DNA of 64,000 bases. Origin: an uncultured Pelagibacteraceae bacterium (lineage in GTDB: Bacteria > Pseudomonadota > Alphaproteobacteria > Pelagibacterales > Pelagibacteraceae). The stretch lies in the NCBI GenBank assembly GCA_902573425.1, contig CACGJO010000001.1, positions 124,001 to 188,000 of the forward strand, written 5' to 3'. This document shows positions 1-7,242 of this stretch, piece after piece (positions within the stretch are counted from its first letter, which is position 1; each line of letters begins with the position of its first letter). A program made the position numbers and the translations under genes. The notes beneath the pieces are model-generated. The model made no database searches. It worked only from the letters and a program-made list of their open reading frames with translations, and had not been told where the DNA came from.

Positions 1-96
1 TCTATTGAAAAAATACTGGAAAGAAAATTAAGATATAATTTAGATTTAAATGAAATACATGATGTTCCGAATAAAAATTTTAAAGGTCCATTTTAG
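1..96 (+). CDS. 3' end of an upstream gene (partial)
   Basis: An open frame enters from the left edge and ends at a TAG after 31 codons. The residues are mostly charged or polar and carry no recognisable motif. The next gene begins 4 bases after the stop, so this is probably the last part of the preceding gene in the same glycan operon. The function cannot be judged from this fragment. Confidence 0.6.
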   Translation, partial: SIEKILERKLRYNLDLNEIHDVPNKNFKGPF

Positions 97-100
97 TTAA

Positions 101-1105
101 ATGAAAAAAAAAATTTTGGTGCTAGGTAGTTCAAGTTTTTCTGGAGCTTCTTTTATAAAACACCTGCTAGAAAAAAATAATTTTGAAATATTTGGAACTT
201 ATAGAAAAAATAAAAAAAAACCCCTACTTCCTTATAAGTTTTCAAAAAATTACAAAACTTTTAAAAATTTTCGAATCGATTTTTCAAAAAAAAACAAATT
301 ATTAGAAAAATTAATCTTGAAAATAAAACCAGAATATATTGTTGACTTTGCTTCAATATGTATGGTTAATGAAAGTTGGGCAAATTCTGATTATTACTAC
401 AAAGTAAATGTTTCATCAAAAATAAGTTTAATTAAAAGTATATGTAAATATAATTTTTTAAAAAAGTATATCTACATATCTACCCCCGAAGTATTTGGAT
501 CTTCCCAAAAATTTATTGATGAAAATTATTCTAATTATAATCCAAGTACACCGTATGCTAATTCAAAACTTTTAGCTGAAATAATATTAAAAAATTTTCA
601 AAAAAAAAATTTAGTTCCTTTAATAATAGCACGTTTTTCAAATTTTTATGGCCCAGGACAACCGCTATATAGATTAATTCCAAAAATAATTGCATGTATA
701 GATAATAACAAAAAATTTCCAATACAAGGAAATGGTAAGGCTAAGAGAAATTTTATTTATTCAAATGATTTTTGTGATGGTATATACAGAACTATTGTTA
801 AGGGGAAAGTTGGAAAAATTTATCATTTTTCTGGTAGTGAGTTCAAAAGCATTTTAGAGATAATCAATGCAGTGTGCGACTTAAAATCTCATAAAATAAC
901 AAATCTTATAGTAAGAAAGAAAGCTAGAATAAATGAAGATTTAGTCTATAAACTAAGTTCAAAAAAAACTGAGAAAGAATTAAAGTGGAAACCAAAGTTT
1001 AATTTAAAAAGAGGCTTGAAAGAAATGATAATCTACCATAATAGACACTTTAAAAAAATTGCAAATAATGAACTTATATATTTAGATAAAAATTTGAAGA
1101 AATAA
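101..1105 (+). CDS. NAD-dependent sugar epimerase/dehydratase (extended SDR)
   Basis: Predicted 334-residue nucleotide-sugar epimerase or dehydratase. The N-terminal Rossmann loop is GSSSFSGASF (residues 9-18), a variant of GxxGxxG. The catalytic YxxxK is YANSK at 152-156, preceded by STPEVFG at 127-133, which supplies the usual Ser/Thr region. The length fits UDP-glucose 4-epimerase, dTDP-glucose 4,6-dehydratase and GDP-mannose dehydratase relatives, and the substrate cannot be told apart here. It is followed 3 bases later by a DegT-family aminotransferase; the pairing suggests synthesis of an amino sugar or deoxysugar nucleotide for surface glycan. The start is an ATG followed by a run of ten A. 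Confidence 0.85.
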   Translation: MKKKILVLGSSSFSGASFIKHLLEKNNFEIFGTYRKNKKKPLLPYKFSKNYKTFKNFRIDFSKKNKLLEKLILKIKPEYIVDFASICMVNESWANSDYYYKVNVSSKISLIKSICKYNFLKKYIYISTPEVFGSSQKFIDENYSNYNPSTPYANSKLLAEIILKNFQKKNLVPLIIARFSNFYGPGQPLYRLIPKIIACIDNNKKFPIQGNGKAKRNFIYSNDFCDGIYRTIVKGKVGKIYHFSGSEFKSILEIINAVCDLKSHKITNLIVRKKARINEDLVYKLSSKKTEKELKWKPKFNLKRGLKEMIIYHNRHFKKIANNELIYLDKNLKK

Positions 1106-1108
1106 TTT

Positions 1109-2257
1109 ATGAAAAACTTTTTACCACAAGATTATAAAAAAAATCAAAAATTAAAAATAAACCATAGCTATTTAATCGAGCAGTTTGCTGATTACTCAAA
1201 TATTTTTAAAGAAGTCGAAAAAGTTGTAAAAAAAGGAGATTACACTTTAGGTAGTGAAGTTGATAAGTGTGAAAAAAGTTTTGCAAAAAGAACTGGCGCT
1301 AAGTTTGCAATAAGCGTTGGTAATGGAACGGATGCTTTACTGCTTGCCTTGAAAGCTTTGAATATAGGAAGTGGGGATGAAGTAATTACAGTTCCATACA
1401 CTTTTATAGCTACAGTTGGGTCTATCGTAACTGCTGGTGCCAAACCTGTCTTTGTAGATACAAAGTTTGATTACAATATGGATGAAACTCTTGTTGAAAA
1501 GGCTATAACTAAAAAAACTAAAGCTATTATGCCTGTTCACTGGGCCGGAAGACCTTGTGAAATGGATAAAATATATTCTATTGCAAAAAAGTATAAATTA
1601 CATGTGGTTCAAGATAGTGCACATATAATTGGAGCTAAATTTAAGAATAAACATTTAGTAAACTTTGGCGACGCTTGTACATATAGCATGCATCCTCTTA
1701 AAAATTTAAATGTATGGGGTGATGGAGGTTTCATAGTAACTAATAAAAAGCAACTAGCAAAGAAACTTTTTTTATTAAGAAATCATGGCTTAAAAAACAG
1801 AAATACCTGTCAGATTTTTGGTTATAATTCTCGTTTAGACACAATTCAGGCTGCAGTTGCTAATTACAAAATGAAAAATAAACTAGATAATATTACAAAA
1901 AAAAGAATTAATAACGCAAGAGCACTTGATCGCTTACTATTAAAAAATAAAAATGTTGAAACAATTAGAAGGTACAAACACTTAAAAGAAGTATTTCACT
2001 TATATCATATTAATGTAAAGAAAAGAGATGCACTGCAAAAATTTTTGATAAAGAATAATATTGATGCTAAAGTTCACTATCCTACTCCTGTACATCTTCA
2101 ACCAGCTGCAAAATTTTTAAAATACAAAAAAGGTGATTTCCCAGTTTCAGAAAAATTAGCTAAAACATCTTTATCTTTACCCGTTCATGAATTTATAGGA
2201 AAACGTGAGATTAATCATATGGCTAATAAGATTAATAAGTTTTATAAGGATAGATGA
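1109..2257 (+). CDS. DegT/DnrJ/EryC1/StrS sugar aminotransferase
   Basis: A 382-residue PLP-dependent aminotransferase of the family that aminates keto-sugar nucleotides. Visible family features are GNGTDAL (71-77) in the cofactor phosphate-binding region, the PLP-contacting Asp in QDSAH (Asp169), and the Schiff-base Lys198 in the SMHPLKNL segment. The family normally converts a 3- or 4-keto sugar to an amino sugar using glutamate. The upstream epimerase/dehydratase could make the keto sugar and the downstream GT2 could use the product; that order of events is inferred from adjacency only. The C-terminal part has the usual PTPVHLQP-type segment and the length is normal for the family. Confidence 0.9.
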   Translation: MKNFLPQDYKKNQKLKINHSYLIEQFADYSNIFKEVEKVVKKGDYTLGSEVDKCEKSFAKRTGAKFAISVGNGTDALLLALKALNIGSGDEVITVPYTFIATVGSIVTAGAKPVFVDTKFDYNMDETLVEKAITKKTKAIMPVHWAGRPCEMDKIYSIAKKYKLHVVQDSAHIIGAKFKNKHLVNFGDACTYSMHPLKNLNVWGDGGFIVTNKKQLAKKLFLLRNHGLKNRNTCQIFGYNSRLDTIQAAVANYKMKNKLDNITKKRINNARALDRLLLKNKNVETIRRYKHLKEVFHLYHINVKKRDALQKFLIKNNIDAKVHYPTPVHLQPAAKFLKYKKGDFPVSEKLAKTSLSLPVHEFIGKREINHMANKINKFYKDR

Positions 2258-2263
2258 TATTGG

Positions 2264-3004
2264 ATGATTTCTTTTTTCATACCTTTTTACAATGAGGTCA
2301 CGAAACAAAAAAATCTAATTTCTTTTTTAAAAGAATTAAATAAATTCATTAAAAAAAATAAAAACAATAAAAATCAATTTATTTTATATGATGATGGTAG
2401 TAATGATAAAACTTTGGATTATTTAGAAAATTTCAAAAAAAAAATTAAGAAAAAAAATGTAAATATATTACGCAATTATTCTAATAAAGGTGTAGGCTTT
2501 TCTTTTAAAAATAGTTTAAAAAAATGTAAAACTAGATTTATTTTTTTCCTGCCCGGTGACCATGATTTAGATTTCAAATATTTAGATGATATAAATAGTT
2601 ATACAAAGTTAGATTTAACTTTATTTTTCCCAATTAATTTTGAAAAATACTCATCAGGTAGATATTTTTTGACAATGCTCTTTAGAATTATTTACGGTGT
2701 AACTTTCGGAATAAGAGTAAATTATATACAATCACCTTGTTTATATTCTGTGAAAGAACTTTTAAGACACAAATTTAATTCTGACAGGTTTAGTATATGG
2801 CCAGAAATAAATACTAAGCTGTTAAAGTCAAACATAAAATTTACTGAAGTTCCAGTTAAGTTTAAAAAAAAATCAATTGTTGATAGAACAGTTTCGTTTA
2901 AGAATTTACTAGAAGTAATTCTAATGTATCTTCTCACTTTTTTTGAAATTAAAATCTTTAAAAGAAGAAAATATAATCAAAATGCCAAAAAAGTATATTT
3001 ATGA
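2264..3004 (+). CDS. GT2-family glycosyltransferase
   Basis: A 246-residue family 2 glycosyltransferase, GT-A fold. The N-terminus reads SFFIPFYNE, then YDDGSNDKT (residues 42-50) for nucleotide binding, and PGDHDLD (about 97-103) in place of the DxD metal site. The C-terminal third is hydrophobic and basic, suggesting membrane association as in dolichyl/undecaprenyl-phosphate sugar transferases. Its stop overlaps the start of the next gene (ATGA), so it is probably translationally coupled to two small membrane proteins. Donor and acceptor are unknown. Confidence 0.85.
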   Translation: MISFFIPFYNEVTKQKNLISFLKELNKFIKKNKNNKNQFILYDDGSNDKTLDYLENFKKKIKKKNVNILRNYSNKGVGFSFKNSLKKCKTRFIFFLPGDHDLDFKYLDDINSYTKLDLTLFFPINFEKYSSGRYFLTMLFRIIYGVTFGIRVNYIQSPCLYSVKELLRHKFNSDRFSIWPEINTKLLKSNIKFTEVPVKFKKKSIVDRTVSFKNLLEVILMYLLTFFEIKIFKRRKYNQNAKKVYL

Positions 3005-3450
3005 GTTTAATATTAAATACTTTTTATATTGTTACTATTACTGTTTTACTTAAAATTTTCTTTTTAAAAATAATCAAAATTAAAAGAGACTATTGGGTTT
3101 ATTTAACAATACTACTATATTTGTTATCCTCTTTTATTATCTTCTATTATAGAGATTTAAACTATTCTCTTATTGTTATTGTTATAGCTAATGGAATTTT
3201 TTTAGTTAGTTTTTTGCTCTTTTTAACAATAGTTTATAATGAAAGTCCAAGCGTTTATTTTTTGCAAAATATTAATAAAAGAAAATTGAAAAGCATTTTT
3301 TTAAAAAAAAAGTTTGTACAAAAAAGAATGCGATTATTAGTCAGAAGTAAAATGATAGATTTAAAGAAAATGAAACTTACTACTAAAGGAAAAATTTTGA
3401 AAAAATCTATTTTAATTCTGAGCAATATTTTGATCTATGACCATACTTAA
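3001..3450 (+). CDS. small membrane protein with a possible winged-helix tail
   Basis: No known family is recognised with confidence. The first ~85 residues form three hydrophobic segments (about 4-22, 31-48 and 56-79). The remaining ~65 residues are soluble and very basic. They contain a short helical stretch, then LVRSKMID and LKKMKLTTKGKILKKS, which resembles the recognition helix plus wing pattern (LT-x-KG) of winged-helix proteins. That resemblance is by eye only. It starts inside the stop of the glycosyltransferase gene and its own end overlaps the next small membrane gene by 14 bases, so the three genes are probably made together. Confidence 0.65.
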   Translation: MSLILNTFYIVTITVLLKIFFLKIIKIKRDYWVYLTILLYLLSSFIIFYYRDLNYSLIVIVIANGIFLVSFLLFLTIVYNESPSVYFLQNINKRKLKSIFLKKKFVQKRMRLLVRSKMIDLKKMKLTTKGKILKKSILILSNILIYDHT

Positions 3451-3835
3451 AGTATTAATTTTTTTTACAATAATCACAATTATAATTAATTTTTTTCCTG
3501 TAAGGTCTAATTTTAAAATTTTATATAATTTAATATTAAATGTTACTTTAATTTTTAATTTAGCAGTTAATATTGATGAATTGGTAATTTATATATTTAT
3601 TTACTTATCTTACTTATATATAATTTTAAATATTTATACTACAAAGTATAGCTCTATCAGATTGAAAATTATGGAAGGAATCGAAAATAAAAAACAATAT
3701 AGTGATCTTAAACTTTTTGAGGACAGAAAAAAAAGATTTCAAAGAACCTTTAAAAAAAAAGATCCAATTATGAGGCCAATTCTTTTTATAATACTGATCA
3801 AAGCAGTAAACTTTTTTAGATTTTTACTTACATGA
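3437..3835 (+). CDS. small membrane protein of the glycan locus
   Basis: Unrecognised 132-residue protein. It has hydrophobic stretches near 4-20, 27-46 and 49-66, a charged middle (about 68-108) and a final hydrophobic segment at 112-131. The middle contains SSIRLKIMEGI, and the gene overlaps both its neighbours. The pair of small membrane proteins between a GT2 and an SDR suggests a role in membrane-linked glycan synthesis or export, but nothing in the sequence proves that. It is not obviously GtrA, since the helix spacing differs. Confidence 0.6.
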   Translation: MTILKVLIFFTIITIIINFFPVRSNFKILYNLILNVTLIFNLAVNIDELVIYIFIYLSYLYIILNIYTTKYSSIRLKIMEGIENKKQYSDLKLFEDRKKRFQRTFKKKDPIMRPILFIILIKAVNFFRFLLT

Positions 3836-4449
3836 GAGAAAAGAAAAAATGTATAATTTTTGGAGCTTCTGGTAAAATTTCGAAATTAATAATAAAGTAT
3901 TTTATAAAAAAAAATTATTTTATCACTGGTATATCCAAAACATCTAGGATCTATGATAGCAAAGATTATCAACATATTTATTTTGACATTACTAAACCTA
4001 TTTCAAAAAAAATAATAAAAATTATTAATCAAAAAAACTTAAAATTTATTTTTTTTTGTATAAATAAAAATGAGAAAAAGATAGATTTTGAGAAGGATTT
4101 TATTCTTATGGCAAAATACCATTTATTTTTTCCTATTAAAGTAGCTAAACTTTTAAAAAAGAGGAATAATCCAAAAATAATTTTAATGAATTCAGATATT
4201 ATACTCAAAAAAAATGACAATTTTATATATTCTGGCATTAAACTTTTATCATCATACTTTATTAGTTTTACTAAATATTACTTGAGAAAAAAGATAAAAT
4301 TTTATTCTATTCTCATGGGTAAAATAAATTCTTCAAATATAAATAAATTGAACAAAATTTTAAATAAACTTAATAATTATAAAATCCAAAATAAATCAAT
4401 TAACATTAATTTAGATAATAAAAAGAGCATAGCTGTAAAGTTTGATTAA
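3832..4449 (+). CDS. short SDR-type Rossmann protein
   Basis: A 205-residue protein with a short-chain dehydrogenase layout. It shows the cofactor loop GASGKIS (11-17), a Ser at 121 and YSGIK (Tyr133 to Lys137), matching the Ser-Tyr-Lys triad spacing. The usual NNAG-like motif is absent (FFCINKNEK lies in that region), and the C-terminal substrate-binding part is shorter and very Lys/Asn/Ile-rich. It may be a reduced but active reductase or a decaying copy. It begins in the ATGA overlap with the previous membrane protein and ends in a 4-base convergent overlap with the dehydrogenase gene on the other strand. Confidence 0.6.
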   Translation: MREKKKCIIFGASGKISKLIIKYFIKKNYFITGISKTSRIYDSKDYQHIYFDITKPISKKIIKIINQKNLKFIFFCINKNEKKIDFEKDFILMAKYHLFFPIKVAKLLKKRNNPKIILMNSDIILKKNDNFIYSGIKLLSSYFISFTKYYLRKKIKFYSILMGKINSSNINKLNKILNKLNNYKIQNKSININLDNKKSIAVKFD

Positions 4450-5495
4450 TTTATTTTTATTAATGGGCGTAAAACTTTTCCTGATTTAAAATCTGCTATT
4501 GCTTTATTTATATGTTTGAATTGATAAGACTTATAGAATTTTCTTACTTTAGTGAACCCGAATTTTTTGAGGATATTTATATACTTTTTTAAATTTTTTT
4601 CTAACGATACATCGTTTCCTGAAAAACCTGACAAGTTTTTACCAAATATTAAATCATAAGGATTTAATTTTATTAAATTGCCCTTTTTAATATTTCCTGC
4701 AATTATAACTTTGCCTTTAACGTCTAAATTTTTAATTGCAGATTGTGTCATTTTTTCATTTCCAGAAATTTCAATGTTAAGAGCAATATTGCTTTTCTTA
4801 ATTTTCTGATCGACGATTTTTTTATTAAAATAATTCAAAGAACATGCATATTTAACACCAATTTTTTTTGCTATTTTCAGATTTTTTTGATTTTTATCTA
4901 TTGTTATAATTTTTTTAAAGCCCAATTGTTTTAATGCTATTAAAACCATTAGACCGACTCCTCCGATACCATAAATACTCACAAATTTGCCTTTATCAAT
5001 ATCTCTTGCAAATTTATGTACGATACCAAAACCTGTCGGAAGAGCGCATCCAAGTAATGCGGCAATGTCCATTGGTAAATTTTGTGGTATGCTATAAACT
5101 CTGTCTTTTGAAACAATAACGAATTCAGAAAAAGTGCTCACCATACCAGAATTAATCTTTTTATTATTTTTAGTTAGATAATAAGGAAGAATAGATCCCG
5201 ATTCTTTTTTTTTTATCCAAGATAAAACCACCTTTTGACCTTTCTTAAATTTTTTTACATTTTTACCTATTTTAAAAATTGTTCCGCTTGCTTCATGACC
5301 AAGCGAATGAGGAAGATATTTGTCTTTACCTCTATTGCCATAAATTTCATTCATTTGAGATCCACATATATATGTAAAATTTATCTTAATAACGATCTGA
5401 TTTTTTTTTGGATCTGGCACTTCTAGTTTTAGAATTTTTAAAGGTTTTTTAATTTTTTTTAATATTGCTATTGAAGTTTTTAATTTTTCACCCAT
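4446..5495 (-). CDS. zinc-type alcohol dehydrogenase family (MDR)
   Basis: A 349-residue medium-chain dehydrogenase. Catalytic zinc ligands appear as Cys44, the GHE motif (His67, Glu68) and Cys150 in LLGCALPTG, which resembles the class III alcohol dehydrogenase family. The NAD(P) loop is GIGGVG at 176-181. The structural-zinc lobe that normally carries four closely spaced cysteines (around residues 92-120) has none, so only the catalytic zinc is expected. The substrate is unknown; lying against the glycan locus it could act on a sugar alcohol or sugar nucleotide. It is convergent with the short SDR and has 200 bases of non-coding DNA before its start. Confidence 0.85.
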   Translation of the reverse strand: MGEKLKTSIAILKKIKKPLKILKLEVPDPKKNQIVIKINFTYICGSQMNEIYGNRGKDKYLPHSLGHEASGTIFKIGKNVKKFKKGQKVVLSWIKKKESGSILPYYLTKNNKKINSGMVSTFSEFVIVSKDRVYSIPQNLPMDIAALLGCALPTGFGIVHKFARDIDKGKFVSIYGIGGVGLMVLIALKQLGFKKIITIDKNQKNLKIAKKIGVKYACSLNYFNKKIVDQKIKKSNIALNIEISGNEKMTQSAIKNLDVKGKVIIAGNIKKGNLIKLNPYDLIFGKNLSGFSGNDVSLEKNLKKYINILKKFGFTKVRKFYKSYQFKHINKAIADFKSGKVLRPLIKIN

Positions 5496-5587
5496 CGGTT
5501 TTTAGAATATATACTTAACACCAAAAGGCAATAGTGTATTAGCTTACGAAATTTAAAAAAAATTAATTAATTTGATTTTAGGAAAGG

Positions 5588-5630
5588 AATAATGTTACAA
5601 GGTTAATGGCATCTGGCAACAGAACGCCCC
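5588..5630 (+). repeat. 43-bp direct repeat, copy A
   Basis: This 43-bp stretch matches 37 of 43 positions with a second copy at 6247-6289 in the same orientation. The core TGGCAACAGAACGCCCC is identical in both. The pair brackets the small gene at 5696-6067. It is not a recognised riboswitch, tRNA or transposon end to me. Confidence 0.75.
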
Positions 5631-5677
5631 TTCTTATTCTAATATTTTCTTTATTTTATTTAATTTAATTTATATTT

Positions 5678-5695
5678 GGCACACTGCCGGCACAA
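5678..5695 (+). repeat. paired GGCACA motif, left
   Basis: Two GGCACA hexamers 11 bases apart (GGCACACTGCCGGCACAA), ending directly at the stop of the small minus-strand gene. A similar pair in the same orientation lies at 6188-6205. Such short phased repeats resemble arm-type sites for a tyrosine recombinase or a regulator operator; which one is not known. Confidence 0.5.
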
Positions 5696-6067
5696 TTATT
5701 GTCCTTTATATTGACCGTAAGTACCCATAATTGCATTTTGCATCACTTCTTCAAATTTTTTATAATCTTTCTTTGAAAGTGCGTATCTTGGAAAATAATC
5801 TTTAATATTATATTCGTTAAATTTAGAATGCATTTCTAACTCTTTATCGTATTCTTCGGGCCAATTATTGTCTTTTGCAATTCTATACAACATATTTAAA
5901 CCTTTAAGATTATTATCATTAAACATTTCAGCTAAATTTAATATTTGATCTGGGTGATGTTTTGGATCAATTAAAACAATAGCTTTGGCATTATCTAATG
6001 CTTTTTTTAAAAATTTTAATGCCTTAGCAATATCCTTAGCTTCTTTTGATTTAAACAGTCCAAACAT
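5696..6067 (-). CDS. small soluble protein of unknown function between direct repeats
   Basis: A 123-residue hypothetical protein, mostly helical and charged, with no signal peptide or membrane segment. The first 35 residues (MFGLFKSKEAKD and following) look amphipathic. The rest contains aromatic and acidic stretches such as NNWPEEYDKELEMHS and DYFPRYALSKKDY. I do not recognise a family. The gene stands alone on its strand, with 200 and 230 bases of non-coding DNA on either side, which is rare in this compact window. Those flanks hold two direct repeats and two paired GGCACA motifs, so it may be cargo of a small mobile unit. Confidence 0.6.
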   Translation of the reverse strand: MFGLFKSKEAKDIAKALKFLKKALDNAKAIVLIDPKHHPDQILNLAEMFNDNNLKGLNMLYRIAKDNNWPEEYDKELEMHSKFNEYNIKDYFPRYALSKKDYKKFEEVMQNAIMGTYGQYKGQ

Positions 6068-6187
6068 TATAAAATTTTAATATTAATTTTTTAGTAAGTT
6101 TATATAAGAAGTATATTAGATAAGCTGGCAATATATAAAATAGAAATAATTCTGTTATCATTCATTTAAACTATCACAAAAAAGATT

Positions 6188-6205
6188 GGCACAATTCTGG
6201 CACAC
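6188..6205 (+). repeat. paired GGCACA motif, right
   Basis: Two GGCACA hexamers 11 bases apart (GGCACAATTCTGGCACAC), in the same orientation as the pair at 5678-5695 and about 40 bases from the second direct repeat. It lies upstream of the small minus-strand gene and of the plus-strand amidohydrolase gene. Confidence 0.5.
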
Positions 6206-6246
6206 TTTTCTTTAAATTTATCGTTTTTTAATTCAAATTATTCGCG

Positions 6247-6289
6247 AATAATGGTACAAAGTTCGGGGCACCTGGCAACAGAACGCCCC
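6247..6289 (+). repeat. 43-bp direct repeat, copy B
   Basis: Second copy of the repeat at 5588-5630. It ends 8 bases before the amidohydrolase start codon, so it forms that gene's leader. Here GGGGC (6265-6269) and GCCCC (6285-6289) could pair around a 15-base loop. In copy A the left arm is not complementary, so a conserved hairpin is not supported. Confidence 0.75.
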
Positions 6290-6297
6290 CTTTAATA

Positions 6298-7191
6298 ATG
6301 GAATTACCAATTGTAAATCATCCTGAATATGTTGCAAAAATAAATGAAAATAGTGTTTTTCCAATTAAAAAATTTAGTGCACTAGCCAATTATCTTTTAG
6401 AAAAAAAAATAGTAAATAAATTTTATATTCCAAAAGAGTGCTCAATTGAAACTCTAAGTAAATCACATTCAACCAAATATATTAATGATATTAAAAATAA
6501 AACTCTTGATAAAAAGTCTGAGGTTAAAATTGGTTTTCCAATAAATGATAGTGTAATAAAAAGATCTTTTTTAGCAACTGGGGGGACTGTTTTAGCGAGT
6601 AAGTTAGCGTTAGATTTTAAACTTGCATGTAATACTGCAGGTGGTAGTCACCATGCTTCCTATGATTATGGCGCAGGTTACTGTGTTTTTAATGATGTGG
6701 CAGTAGCTGCAAATTACTTAAAGTATCGAAAGAAAATTAAAAAAATTTTAATTTTAGACCTGGACGTCCACCAGGGGAATGGAAACTCTGAGATATTTAA
6801 AAATGATAGAAATATATTTACATTTAGTATGCATTGTATAACTAATTATCCAGCAAAAAAATCAAAGAGTGACTTGGATATAGAACTTGAAGAAAATCTT
6901 GAAGATAAAGATTATCTTAAAATATTAAAAAATAACCTTTTGAAACTTAATAAAATGAACTTTGATTTTGTTTTTTATATAGCTGGAGTTGACGTTCACT
7001 ATCAAGATAAGCTTGGAAAATTAAAATTGACTGATGGTGGTATAAACCAAAGAGAGAAGACAGTAATTGAAAATTTTTTTTCGAACAAAGTGCCTTTATG
7101 CGGTGTCCTTGGGGGTGGATATAATAAAGACTTTAATAAACTTGTAGAATTACATTCAATGTTACATAGAAATTGTTCTAAGTTATTATAA
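6298..7191 (+). CDS. histone deacetylase family amidohydrolase
   Basis: A 297-residue zinc amidohydrolase of the HDAC/acetylpolyamine/acetoin-utilisation superfamily. Catalytic motifs are GGSHHA (tandem His118-His119), DLDVHQGNG (zinc ligands Asp156 and His158), GVDVHYQD for the third zinc Asp, and GGGY near the end. The N-terminus ELPIVNHPEYV matches the start of bacterial family members and supports the ATG chosen, although the repeat copy ends only 8 bases upstream and no clear ribosome-binding site is visible. The bacterial substrate is not defined; acetylated small molecules or protein lysines are the family options. It is followed after 51 bases by a sugar dehydrogenase. Confidence 0.85.
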   Translation: MELPIVNHPEYVAKINENSVFPIKKFSALANYLLEKKIVNKFYIPKECSIETLSKSHSTKYINDIKNKTLDKKSEVKIGFPINDSVIKRSFLATGGTVLASKLALDFKLACNTAGGSHHASYDYGAGYCVFNDVAVAANYLKYRKKIKKILILDLDVHQGNGNSEIFKNDRNIFTFSMHCITNYPAKKSKSDLDIELEENLEDKDYLKILKNNLLKLNKMNFDFVFYIAGVDVHYQDKLGKLKLTDGGINQREKTVIENFFSNKVPLCGVLGGGYNKDFNKLVELHSMLHRNCSKLL

Positions 7192-7201
7192 ACCTTAAAT
7201 G

Positions 7202-7231
7202 TTGAAAGTAATTATTAATTAATAGTATAAA
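7202..7231 (+). promoter_or_regulatory. predicted promoter of the sugar dehydrogenase gene
   Basis: TTGAAA (7202-7207) and TATAAA (7226-7231) are separated by 18 bases and precede the gene start by about 12 bases, so the leader would be very short. The match is good, but AT-rich intergenic DNA produces such matches by chance. Confidence 0.4.
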
Positions 7232-7242
7232 AATTAAATATA

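Noticed and set aside
101-115. Run of ten A after the first ATG as a phase-variation tract.
   Set aside because: Long A tracts occur all over this AT- and Lys-rich genome, so there is no special reason to infer slipped-strand switching.
5607-5669. Short frame ATG-GCA-TCT-GGC... in repeat copy A.
   Set aside because: Only about 20 codons, no ribosome-binding site, and copy B has no start codon in the matching frame.
6188-6205. TGGCAC-N5-TGGC resembles a sigma-54 promoter.
   Set aside because: The -12 element should read TTGC; the same hexamer pair is repeated at 5678-5695 ending at a gene stop, and no sigma-54-dependent activator was seen in the window.
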